From: DATAES01 sp963721305
GTDB taxonomy: Bacteria; Actinomycetota; Acidimicrobiia; Acidimicrobiales; JACDCH01
DNA length: 64,000 bases
Assembly (NCBI GenBank): GCA_963721305.1
Contig: CAVRIR010000006.1
Coordinates: 620,001-684,000, forward strand
Direction of reading: 5' to 3'
Positions 24,000 to 31,867 of this stretch are shown piece by piece. The translations under genes were made by a program, and so were the position numbers. The notes beneath the pieces are model-generated. The model did not search any database. It saw only the letters and a list, made by a program, of their open reading frames with translations, and had not been told where the DNA came from. Position 1 is the stretch's first letter, and each line of letters opens with the position of its first letter.

Positions 24000-25337
24000 A
24001 TGCCTGACGATCCTTCGCCCGGGCGGCGGTCTCGCAAGTCGTATCTCTCGGTTCGAGGCGCCGTCCTGGTCTTCGTCCTGAGCGGCCTCGCCGCCGTCGT
24101 GTTGATCGGCATCGCAGTGGTGCTCGTCGCGCGGCACGAGGCGAGTGACGACGCTGTCCGCGGAGCCCGCGATCTCGCGGTGGCCGAGGCCCGCAGCGCG
24201 GTGGAGCCCGTGCTGACCGACGGCGTCGTGAGCAATGATCCCGCAGCCCAGCGGGCCCTCGACGACACCGTCCGGGAGCGGGTCCTTTCCGATCGCGTGG
24301 TGCGGGTGAAGGTGTGGAGCAGCGACGGGACCGTCGTGTACTCAGACGAGCCGCGCCTGATCGGCCGGCAGTTCGGCCTCGATGCCAGCGAACAAGCGGC
24401 GCTCGCCACCAGCGGCACACATGCCGAGGTCAGCGATCTCACCAAGCCGGAGAACCAGTACGAGACCTCGTTCGGCAAGCTCCTCGAGGTGTACGTCGGC
24501 TCCCACACGAAATCCGGCACGCCTGTGTTGTACGAGTCGTACCTGTCGTTCTCGTCGGTCGACGCCGCCGGGCAGCGAACGCTGGCCGGGCTGCTTCCGG
24601 CACTGATCGGCGGGCTCGCCATCCTGTTCATGGTCCAGGTTCCGCTGGCGTGGTCGCTCGCCCGTCGTGTCGAGCGGTCGCGCGCGGAAGAGCAACGCCT
24701 GCTGCGCAGCTCGCTCGACGCGGGCGAGACCGAGCGCCGTCACATCGCCGCCGATCTCCACGACGGTGTCGTGCAGTCGTTGGTGGGGACATCGCTTTCC
24801 CTCACGGCAGGCGCCGAGGAGGCGAAACGGGCCGGACTACCGGCGCTCGGCGGCCGGCTGGACGGAGCCGCCGGAGATCTCCGTCAAGGCGTGCGCGACC
24901 TGCGCAGCCTGATCGTGGCGATCGCGCCCCCTCGGCTCCACGACGAAGGGCTGGCCGCCGCGCTCGACGACCTGGTGTCGCCGCTCAGCACGCGTGGCAT
25001 GGAGGCGACACTCCGTGTCGACGGCGATCTCACGCTACCGACCGCGACCGAGACACTTCTCTACCGTGGCGCGCAGGAAGCACTGCGCAACGTCGTACGG
25101 CACGCCCACGCGCGATCTGTCGACGTGTCGATCGAGCGCACCGACGGCATCGTCCGCCTCGCGGTCGCCGACGACGGCGTCGGGTTCTCGCCGGACCACG
25201 TCACGCAACGCAACACCGAAGGCCACGTCGGCCTGCGACTGCTGAACGAACTCGCGCACGGCGCGGGCGGCCAGCTCGAAGTCGTGACGGCGCCCGGGGA
25301 AGGAACGCGCGTGTGCCTCGAGGTGCCGTCGACGTGA
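24000..25337 (+). CDS. Sensor histidine kinase, NarL/LiaS type (HisKA_3)
   Basis: A 445-residue membrane sensor kinase. Membrane segment 1 (about residues 20-42), an extracytoplasmic sensing region (about 43-195) and membrane segment 2 (about 197-220) precede a HisKA_3 dimerisation domain with the phospho-acceptor in ERRHIAADLHDGVVQSL. The HATPase_c domain has EALRNVVRHAHA (N box), ADDGVGF (G1) and EGHVGLRLL (G2). The preceding gene ends about 100 bp upstream. It shares a GTGA overlap with the response regulator at 25334, its cognate partner. The signal is unknown; location after the ECF cassette suggests envelope stress. Confidence 0.9.
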   Translation: MPDDPSPGRRSRKSYLSVRGAVLVFVLSGLAAVVLIGIAVVLVARHEASDDAVRGARDLAVAEARSAVEPVLTDGVVSNDPAAQRALDDTVRERVLSDRVVRVKVWSSDGTVVYSDEPRLIGRQFGLDASEQAALATSGTHAEVSDLTKPENQYETSFGKLLEVYVGSHTKSGTPVLYESYLSFSSVDAAGQRTLAGLLPALIGGLAILFMVQVPLAWSLARRVERSRAEEQRLLRSSLDAGETERRHIAADLHDGVVQSLVGTSLSLTAGAEEAKRAGLPALGGRLDGAAGDLRQGVRDLRSLIVAIAPPRLHDEGLAAALDDLVSPLSTRGMEATLRVDGDLTLPTATETLLYRGAQEALRNVVRHAHARSVDVSIERTDGIVRLAVADDGVGFSPDHVTQRNTEGHVGLRLLNELAHGAGGQLEVVTAPGEGTRVCLEVPST

Positions 25338-25993
25338 TCCGCGTTGTCGTCGTGGACGATCACGCGGTCGTGCGTCGCGGTCTGATCGAGGTGCTCAACG
25401 CATCCGGTGACATCGAGGTCGTCGCGGACGTCGACGACGGCGCCGCCGCGGTGGCCGCGGTCCAAGCCCATCGCCCGGACGTCGTCCTGATGGATCTCTC
25501 GATGCCCGGAGTGGACGGAGCCGAAGCCACCCGACGACTGAGCGTCGAAACACCCGACGTCCCGGTCGTGATACTGACGTCGTTCTCGGAGCAGAGCCGG
25601 ATCGTCGATGCGATCGATGCAGGCGCAACCGGCTACTTGCTGAAGGACGCGGAACCGGACGAGTTGCGGCGCGGCGTGCGCGCTGCGGCAGCAGGCGAAG
25701 CGCCGTTCTCCCCGAAGGCGGCGAAGGCGTTGCTCACGCGGGCGGCACGACCGGATCCGTCAACCGAGCTGACGGTTCGCGAGCGGGAGGTGCTTGCGTG
25801 CGTGGCGGCGGGGCTTCCGAACAAGCTCATCGCCCGGAGGCTGTCGATCAGCGAGAAGACCGTGAAGTCACACCTCACGTCGGTGTTCCAGCGCATCGGC
25901 GTGACAGATCGCACGCAAGCCGCGCTCTGGGCGCACCGCAACGGCCTCGATGGCACCGCCGCTGATCAGTCACCCAACGGTTCGCCGCCGTAG
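25334..25993 (+). CDS. Response regulator, NarL/FixJ family
   Basis: A 219-residue two-domain regulator. The receiver (residues 1-120) opens with IRVVVVDDHAVVRRGL, has the phospho-aspartate in PDVVLMDLSMPG, the switch threonine in VILTSF and lysine in LLKDAEP. The C-terminal LuxR-type HTH runs from LTVREREVLACVAAGLPN through SISEKTVKSHLTSVFQRIG. It is translationally coupled (GTGA) to the histidine kinase. Its stop overlaps by 28 bp the 3' end of the convergent nitroreductase gene. Confidence 0.93.
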   Translation: MIRVVVVDDHAVVRRGLIEVLNASGDIEVVADVDDGAAAVAAVQAHRPDVVLMDLSMPGVDGAEATRRLSVETPDVPVVILTSFSEQSRIVDAIDAGATGYLLKDAEPDELRRGVRAAAAGEAPFSPKAAKALLTRAARPDPSTELTVREREVLACVAAGLPNKLIARRLSISEKTVKSHLTSVFQRIGVTDRTQAALWAHRNGLDGTAADQSPNGSPP

Positions 25994-26664
25994 CGGTCGA
26001 CCGACGTGAACGCAGACACCGGCTCGCGCCGCAACCGCCGCGGACGGTGCACCGGGTCAACGGGATGACCGAGGGCCAGGATCGCGGCGATGGCGAACTC
26101 GTCGGGCACGTCGAGCAGCGCCTTCACCTCGGGTTCGCTGCGGATGACCATCGTCGTGACGACGCCGCCGAGTCCCTCTTCATGGGCGGCGAGGAGGACG
26201 CTCCACACGAACGGGTAGATCGAGGCGCCCCCCACGAGGGTGTAGCGACCGAGATCGCGGTCGACGGTCGCGAGAGAGCGAAGGTCCGCGAGCACGAGCA
26301 GTAGCACCGGCGCCTCGTCGAAGTGCTCGGCGAACCCGCCTGGTCCTGCTTCCGCCGCGGCACGGATCTCGGGCGCGTGCTTGATCGCCTCTTGTTCCGC
26401 GGCGCGGTCGGTGATCGAGGCAAACGGCGTCAGCCCGGCTGCGCTCTGGGCGAGGTACTGGTACCAGTTGTCGAGGTACAGCTCACGCAGGCGACGCCTG
26501 GTCTCGGGATCGCGGAGCACGATCACCCGCCACGCTTGACGGTTGCCACCACTCGGCGCGAACCGGGCGTTGTCGAGGATCCGAACCAGGACGTCGTCTT
26601 CCACCGGATCCGGGCCGAACTCGCGCACAGCTCCCGTCGTCCGCAATGCTTCGATGAGGTCCAC
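25966..26664 (-). CDS. Nitroreductase family protein
   Basis: A 232-residue FMN-dependent nitroreductase-fold protein. The N-terminal RTTGAVREFGPDPV and FAPSGGNRQAWRVIVLRDP are the FMN phosphate-binding blocks, and LGGVVTTMVIRSEPEVKALL followed by ILALGHP is the family C-terminal signature. Such enzymes reduce nitro groups, quinones or flavins using NAD(P)H. The GTG at 26664 is preferred over an upstream TTG because TATTGT lies eight bases before it, the spacing of a leaderless transcript. It is divergent from the beta-lactamase-fold gene. Confidence 0.85.
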   Translation of the reverse strand: MDLIEALRTTGAVREFGPDPVEDDVLVRILDNARFAPSGGNRQAWRVIVLRDPETRRRLRELYLDNWYQYLAQSAAGLTPFASITDRAAEQEAIKHAPEIRAAAEAGPGGFAEHFDEAPVLLLVLADLRSLATVDRDLGRYTLVGGASIYPFVWSVLLAAHEEGLGGVVTTMVIRSEPEVKALLDVPDEFAIAAILALGHPVDPVHRPRRLRREPVSAFTSVDRYGGEPLGD

Positions 26665-26702
26665 GGTTTGCGACAATAGGTAGGACAAAGGGGGAACGCG
26701 AC

Positions 26703-27932
26703 GTGAAAGCCAATCCCGACGCGGCCGGTCTCGACGGCGATCGCCTCGAGCGCATCACGCGGCACTTCGAACAGCGGTACATCGAACCGGGGAAGATCGC
26801 CGGCTGCCAGGTCGTGGTCGCCCGCCACGGCCAGGTCGGTTACTTCCGCTCGTTCGGGTCGATGGACCTCGAGCGCGGCAAGCCGATGGCGGAGGACACG
26901 ATCTTCCGCATCTACTCGATGACCAAGCCGATCACCGGTGCCGCGTTGCTGAAGCTGTACGAGCAGGGCGCGTTCCAGTTGAACGACCCCGTCGATCGCT
27001 TCATCCCGCAATGGCGCGACCTCAAGGTCCGGGAGAAGCACGCGGACGGTTCGTCAGAGCTCGTCGATCCACAACGACCGATGTCCGTGCGTGACCTGAT
27101 GATGCACATGTCCGGACTCGGGTTCGCCGGTCGCGGTCTCCCGCTGGTGAAGACCGACGAGGAAGGTCGCACTGCCGTACTGCCGTCGTGGGAGAAGGGC
27201 GCAACCCTCGAGACGCTCGTCGACCGGTTGTCAGAGCGCGCACTGCGGTTCCATCCGGGAACGCGCTGGTTCTACTCGACGTCGACGGACATCTGCGGCC
27301 GGCTCGTCGAGATCATCTCGGGCTCGCGCTTCGACGAGTTCCTGCAACGCGAGATCTTCGATCCGCTCGGCATGGCCGACACCGGGTTCATGGTCCCCGA
27401 CGACAAGATCGACCGGCTCGCGGCCAACTACTCGCGCACACCTGACAAGCGGCTCGTGCCCATCGACGACCCAGAGCGCAGCGGCTTCCGCAGGCAGCCC
27501 ACGTTCTTCTCCGGCGGCGGCGGACTCGTGTCGACGACAGCTGACTACCTGCGCTTCGCGCAGATGCTCGTCAACGGCGGCGAGCTCGACGGCACGCGCG
27601 TGCTCGGGCGCAAGACCGTCGAGCTCATGTCGACCAACCATCTTCCGGACAACGGCGAGCTCCGGACGTTCGCCGTTCCGGGCGCGTACGGCGAGGTCGG
27701 CTTCGACGGAACCGGCTTCGGGCTCACTGTCGCCGTGGGGCTCGGTCCCGCGCGCACGCAGGTCATCGGCTCGGCCGGCGACTTCATGTGGGGTGGCTGG
27801 GCATCGACGATCTTCTGGGTCGACCCGAGCGAGGATCTCGTCGTCGTGTTCATGACGCAGTTCGCCCCCTCGGGCACCTTCAATTTCCGCAGCCAGCTGA
27901 AGGCGCTCGTCTACCCCGCGATCGTCGACTGA
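26703..27932 (+). CDS. Serine hydrolase, class C beta-lactamase/esterase fold
   Basis: A 409-residue serine hydrolase of the beta-lactamase superfamily. The nucleophile motif SxxK is S72-M-T-K75 in IYSMTKPITGAAL, the tyrosine motif is in WFYSTSTDICGRLVEII, and the third box is replaced by a segment around WGGWASTIFWVDP. Without a signal peptide it is more likely an intracellular esterase (EstB/LovD-like) than an antibiotic-degrading enzyme. AAAGGGGG lies eight bases before the GTG start. A TetR or efflux neighbour is absent, which also speaks against a resistance role. Confidence 0.87.
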   Translation: MKANPDAAGLDGDRLERITRHFEQRYIEPGKIAGCQVVVARHGQVGYFRSFGSMDLERGKPMAEDTIFRIYSMTKPITGAALLKLYEQGAFQLNDPVDRFIPQWRDLKVREKHADGSSELVDPQRPMSVRDLMMHMSGLGFAGRGLPLVKTDEEGRTAVLPSWEKGATLETLVDRLSERALRFHPGTRWFYSTSTDICGRLVEIISGSRFDEFLQREIFDPLGMADTGFMVPDDKIDRLAANYSRTPDKRLVPIDDPERSGFRRQPTFFSGGGGLVSTTADYLRFAQMLVNGGELDGTRVLGRKTVELMSTNHLPDNGELRTFAVPGAYGEVGFDGTGFGLTVAVGLGPARTQVIGSAGDFMWGGWASTIFWVDPSEDLVVVFMTQFAPSGTFNFRSQLKALVYPAIVD

Positions 27933-27991
27933 GCGCCGGCAGTCGCCAGACGGTCCTGTGGCACGACGGCAACGAGTGTGGCGACCGGGAA

Positions 27992-28918
27992 TCAGCGTCG
28001 CCGGTGAGGATCCGAGTGTTCCCAATCGGCGACGAGCGTCCGCAGAGCCGTCAACAGCACCAGGGGCTGATCGAGCATCGCGTGGTGACCCGCCTGCGGC
28101 AGCTCGATCACCGGCGCGACGCGACCCAATGCCTCGTACATCGACGCACCGATGTCGGGGGTGACAAGTCCTTCCTCGGAACGCAGCAGCGCGAACCGGC
28201 AGCGCACATTGGTGAGATACGGCAACGCGACGCCGCGCATGCCGCCCGCGAACTGCTCGAAGATGCGGCGATCGAACTTCCACTGCCAACCGCCCTCGAC
28301 CGGCTTCAGCGAGCGCCATGACACGTGCCGGATCACGAAGTCGAGGTAGTGCGGTTGCGGTGGCACGGTCCGGAAACGGCTCATGGCCTCTTCACGAGAT
28401 GAATAGGTGCGCGGGCTACCGAACGCCTCGCGCAATCGGTACGACTCCACCTCCGGATCGGGCGCGGTGACAGGTGAATCGCACACGATCACGCCCTCGA
28501 GCCGCTCACCGTGCAGAGCCGCGGTTGCGATCGTCACGAAGCCGCCCATGCTGTGCCCGATGACGATCGGTTGCCCGGCGATCGCGCCGGCATCCGCGGC
28601 GGCGAGCACCTCTTCGGTCCACTGTTCGAGCACGTAGTCGTCGCGATGGTCGCTGTCGCCGTGACCGGACAGATCGAGCGCGATGACGCGAAAGTCGTCG
28701 GCGAACGTCGCGGCAACGTGTGTCCACCAGTGCGCGTGCGCGCCACCGCCATGCACGAACACGAGCCCCTCACGATCGGGTTCGCCCCAGGCCAGGTAGT
28801 GGATGGATGCACCGTCCACCACGACTTCGCCGTCGCTGAACGGAACCGCCAGCGCCGCTCGGAACCAGTCGGGCGCGCTCGCGTCGATGGGAACGTCGAG
28901 GGGAACGGCGTCCGGCAC
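27992..28918 (-). CDS. Alpha/beta hydrolase
   Basis: A 308-residue alpha/beta-hydrolase-fold enzyme. The oxyanion HGGGAHAHWW, the aspartate-containing ALDLSGHGDSDHR and the nucleophile elbow VIGHSMGGFVTIA are all present, and the catalytic histidine lies in LPQAGHHAMLDQP near the C-terminus. It probably hydrolyses an ester or a C-C bond; the substrate is unknown. The GTG at 28918 lies seven bases after TAGCGT; another in-frame GTG three codons upstream overlaps that -10. It is divergent from the acyl-CoA synthetase and may share its pathway. Confidence 0.87.
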   Translation of the reverse strand: MPDAVPLDVPIDASAPDWFRAALAVPFSDGEVVVDGASIHYLAWGEPDREGLVFVHGGGAHAHWWTHVAATFADDFRVIALDLSGHGDSDHRDDYVLEQWTEEVLAAADAGAIAGQPIVIGHSMGGFVTIATAALHGERLEGVIVCDSPVTAPDPEVESYRLREAFGSPRTYSSREEAMSRFRTVPPQPHYLDFVIRHVSWRSLKPVEGGWQWKFDRRIFEQFAGGMRGVALPYLTNVRCRFALLRSEEGLVTPDIGASMYEALGRVAPVIELPQAGHHAMLDQPLVLLTALRTLVADWEHSDPHRRR

Positions 28919-28941
28919 GCCAGTCACGCTAGACACTCGCC

Positions 28942-30585
28942 GTGGAGCTCGACATCCCACACATCTACGAAGCGATCGCGGCCGCGGTGCCCGACCGCGA
29001 GTGCATCGTCTGGCGTGATCGCCGCTTGACGTGGGCGACGGTAGATGAGCGCACACGGCGTTTGGCCAACCTCCTGCTCGAGCACGGCCTGGGCCACCAC
29101 GACGACGGCGCGGCCGCCGAACCGTGGGAGTCGACGCAGGACCATGTGGCGCTCTACATGACCAACTGCAACGAGTACCTGGAAGGGATGCTCGGGGCCT
29201 ACAGGGCACGCACCGCGCCGTTCAACGTCAACTACCGGTACGTGGCCGACGAGCTCGAGTACCTGCTGCGCGACGCTCGCACGCGAGCAGTCCTGTTCCA
29301 TGCGCGCTACGCGCCGATGATCGCGGCCGTCTTGCCCCGTTTGGAGCAACAACCAAGCCTTCTCCTGCAGGTCGACGACGAGTCCGGCAACGATCTCCTG
29401 CCGGGCGCGCTGGCCTACGAGGACGCCCTCGACGCGAGCGATCCATCGCCGCCACCGGTCGAGCCGAGTCCGGACGACCTCTACGTCGTGTACACGGGCG
29501 GCACGACCGGCATGCCGAAGGGCGTGCTGTGGCGGCAGGCCGACTTCCTCGTGTCCGCACTCGGCGTCAGGCGACGCGACGGCAGCGACTTCGCCTCACT
29601 CGTCGAGATCGTCGAGATCGCGCGTCCGCGGGCGCTGCGCAGCTGTCCTGCTCCGCCGCTCATGCACGGCGCCGCGCACTGGAACGCGATCTCGACGTGG
29701 ACCAGCGGTGGCACGGTCGTGCTGCAGGACCATCCGGAGCATCTCGATGCCGCGGACATCCTCCGCACCGTCGAACGTGAACGCGTCGGCGCGCTGAACA
29801 TCGTCGGTGACGCGTTCGCGCGGCCGCTGCTCGAGGAGCTGCGAACCGGGAAGTACGACGTCTCGTCGCTCCGGCACGTCGTCAGCGGCGGCGCGGTGCT
29901 GTCGAGCTCGATCAAGCGCGAGCTGACGGCGTTGGTGCCGGGACTGACGATCGTCGACATCGTCGGATCGTCCGAATCAGGACGCCAAGGGGTCGGAACG
30001 GGCACGACCACAGGAACCTTCGAAGCGTCCTCGACCGCCGCGGTGCTGAGCGACGACCGCAGCCGGCGGCTCGATCCCGGCGAGCCCGAGATCGGATGGT
30101 TGGCGCAGACAGGTCGGATGCCGCGCGGCTACCTCGGTGATCGCGACAAGACCGAGCGCACGTTTCCCACGATCCGCGGCACGCGCTATGTCGTCGCCGG
30201 CGACCGCGCCCGCATCCTCGACGACGGCCGCATCGAGCTGCTCGGGCGAGAGTCGGTCACGATCAACACCGGCGGCGAGAAGGTCTTCGCCGAAGAAGTC
30301 GAGCTGGCGCTCAAACAGCATCCTGCGGTGTACGACGCGCTCGTCGTCGGTCGCCCGAGTGAGCGGTGGGGACAGGAAGTCGTCGCCGTCGTGCGCTTAC
30401 GGGCGCTGGATCCGAGGGTCGACGACGATGAGATCGTCACGACGGCGGCTGAGCACGTCGCGCGCTACAAATTGCCCAAGGCCATCATCCGCGTCGACCA
30501 CATCGAGCGGAGCGCGAGCGGCAAGCCCGACTACTCCTGGGCGCGAGATGTGGCGGTCAGTGCGATCAGCGCACCAGCGCCCTGA
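28942..30585 (+). CDS. AMP-binding acyl-CoA synthetase (FadD-like)
   Basis: A 547-residue adenylate-forming enzyme of the acyl-CoA synthetase family. The P-loop-like motif is YTGGTTGMPKGVLW, the A5 region includes VDIVGSSESG, and the A8 hinge is near RIELLGRESVTINTGGEKVFAEEVE. The catalytic lysine is in SASGKPDYSWAR near the C-terminus. It activates a carboxylic acid to the acyl-AMP and then the CoA thioester. Length and the SSESG form resemble mycobacterial FadD enzymes for fatty or steroid side-chain acids. It sits beside two enoyl-CoA hydratase genes (30868 and 34043), suggesting an acyl-CoA degradation set. Confidence 0.9.
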   Translation: MELDIPHIYEAIAAAVPDRECIVWRDRRLTWATVDERTRRLANLLLEHGLGHHDDGAAAEPWESTQDHVALYMTNCNEYLEGMLGAYRARTAPFNVNYRYVADELEYLLRDARTRAVLFHARYAPMIAAVLPRLEQQPSLLLQVDDESGNDLLPGALAYEDALDASDPSPPPVEPSPDDLYVVYTGGTTGMPKGVLWRQADFLVSALGVRRRDGSDFASLVEIVEIARPRALRSCPAPPLMHGAAHWNAISTWTSGGTVVLQDHPEHLDAADILRTVERERVGALNIVGDAFARPLLEELRTGKYDVSSLRHVVSGGAVLSSSIKRELTALVPGLTIVDIVGSSESGRQGVGTGTTTGTFEASSTAAVLSDDRSRRLDPGEPEIGWLAQTGRMPRGYLGDRDKTERTFPTIRGTRYVVAGDRARILDDGRIELLGRESVTINTGGEKVFAEEVELALKQHPAVYDALVVGRPSERWGQEVVAVVRLRALDPRVDDDEIVTTAAEHVARYKLPKAIIRVDHIERSASGKPDYSWARDVAVSAISAPAP

Positions 30586-30868
30586 GCACGTCGGCCTGCT
30601 CCGCATCGACTGCCGCGCCGTACGCAGACATCAACACGCCCTTCACGCCGAAGTCGGGCAGCGTGATGCCGAGGACGATGGCCTCGTCGCCCGGGTCGCT
30701 CGGTCCCTCGAAACGGAATGTGAAGTCGACGACAGCGCGCGACGCGTCGTGGACGCCCTCGGCGCTGTCGCACTCGAGGCCGTTCGCGGCGAGATGGATC
30801 TCGTCCGTGTAGCCCTGCGCGGCGAGGAACCTCATCGCCTCGGTAACGGTGTCCGGTACGTCGGTCAT
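30566..30868 (-). CDS. Small conserved protein of unknown function
   Basis: A 100-residue acidic protein. The middle (FRFEGPSDPGDEAIVLGI) and end (GVKGVLMSAYGA) recall a short family, common in Bacteroidetes, that databases often mislabel as phosphoribosylpyrophosphate synthetase; it does not have that enzyme's fold. No signal peptide or membrane segment. It overlaps the enoyl-CoA hydratase stop (TGATG) on the same strand and the 3' end of the acyl-CoA synthetase by 20 bp on the other. Its role is unknown, but it is coupled to the hydratase. Confidence 0.65.
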   Translation of the reverse strand: MTDVPDTVTEAMRFLAAQGYTDEIHLAANGLECDSAEGVHDASRAVVDFTFRFEGPSDPGDEAIVLGITLPDFGVKGVLMSAYGAAVDAEQADVLRALVR

Positions 30869-31731
30869 CAGTCGGTCGCTCCCCTCCCCCGCTCTCCGTA
30901 GTCGCCGAACGGCCGGTCTCGTTCGCGAACCGCATCGCGCCAACCGATGTCCTGGGCACGTGCGACGAAGTCCAGTCCTTCCTGCGTGTGCCGCGCCACG
31001 CCGTCGAAGATGAAGCCGAGCAACCTGCTCGTGTCCGGCTCGTACTGGTGACGGGCGACATCGTTCAGCAACCACTTCATCATCTGCAACTGGTTCAACG
31101 GAAGCTGGGCCACGCGGTGCGCCAGCGCGCCGGCGCGCGCCGCGAGCTCGGCGTCGGGCACGCACTCCAGGATCATCCCCGCCTCCGCCGCCTCGGACGC
31201 GGTGAGCTCGTCGCCGGTGAAGAGGTAGCGCTTGGCCCGCTCGAGCCCGAGCCGGGCGACCCACACCCACGGCGCCTCGGGCACCCCCCACACTCGTGCC
31301 GGCGGGTAGCCGAACCGGGCCGACTCGCCAGCGATGATGATGTCGGCGTTGAGGATCATGTCGGTCCCGCCCGCGATGCACCATCCCTGCACCGCGGCGA
31401 TCGTCGGCTTCGAGATCGTGTGGAGCTTGGCGAACGTATTGCCGAAGCGACCGATCATGCGGACGTCCGCCACGGTGTCCCACACCCGACCCTCAGTGCG
31501 CTCCGCCGTCGCCTGCCCGACCGTCGACCAGTCCAGCCCGAAGCCGGCACAGAACGCCTTGCCCTCCGCGGTCACGAGCACGACCTTCACGGTGTTGGCG
31601 CGATCCGCCTCGTCGAGCGCCGCATCGAGCTCGTCGCGCAAGGCCAACGTGATCGTGTTGAACTCGGCCGGCCGGCACAGGACGAGCCGGCGGACGCCAC
31701 CGTCGTCCTCGATCCGAACGGCTTCACCCAC
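30868..31731 (-). CDS. Enoyl-CoA hydratase/isomerase family protein
   Basis: A 287-residue crotonase-fold protein. The oxyanion segments are AFCAGFGLDW and GWCIAGGTDMILNADIIIAG. In the second, the usual glutamate next to GG is replaced by threonine/aspartate, and an extended C-terminal region (LLGFIFDGVARHTQEGLDFV) is typical of larger actinobacterial crotonases acting on bulky acyl-CoAs. GGGAGGG precedes the GTG at 31731. It is the first gene of a coupled pair with the 100-residue protein. It probably acts in the same acyl-CoA pathway as the synthetase at 28942. Confidence 0.85.
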   Translation of the reverse strand: MGEAVRIEDDGGVRRLVLCRPAEFNTITLALRDELDAALDEADRANTVKVVLVTAEGKAFCAGFGLDWSTVGQATAERTEGRVWDTVADVRMIGRFGNTFAKLHTISKPTIAAVQGWCIAGGTDMILNADIIIAGESARFGYPPARVWGVPEAPWVWVARLGLERAKRYLFTGDELTASEAAEAGMILECVPDAELAARAGALAHRVAQLPLNQLQMMKWLLNDVARHQYEPDTSRLLGFIFDGVARHTQEGLDFVARAQDIGWRDAVRERDRPFGDYGERGRGATD

Positions 31732-31788
31732 CCGAACACCCTCCCACGCTTCACTGAGCCGCGCCCCATGCGCGCACACGCGCAGGGG

Positions 31789-31794
31789 TACTAT
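31789..31794 (+). promoter_or_regulatory. -10-like TACTAT before the cyclase-ATPase gene
   Basis: TACTAT matches TANNNT and would give a transcript starting near 31801. This leaves a leader of about 65 bases to the GTG at 31868, which has the GGGAGG ribosome-binding site at 31858-31863. No clear -35 is visible. Confidence 0.35.
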
Positions 31795-31867
31795 TGGCTG
31801 GCTTCGGCTCCACAACCGCGAGTGAGTTTCCGCAGTGCCGTCGCGGGTGGGCGTTCTGGGAGGCGCA

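Noticed and set aside
26703..27932. Antibiotic resistance beta-lactamase
   Set aside because: It has the SxxK fold motif but no signal peptide, so an intracellular esterase role is more likely.
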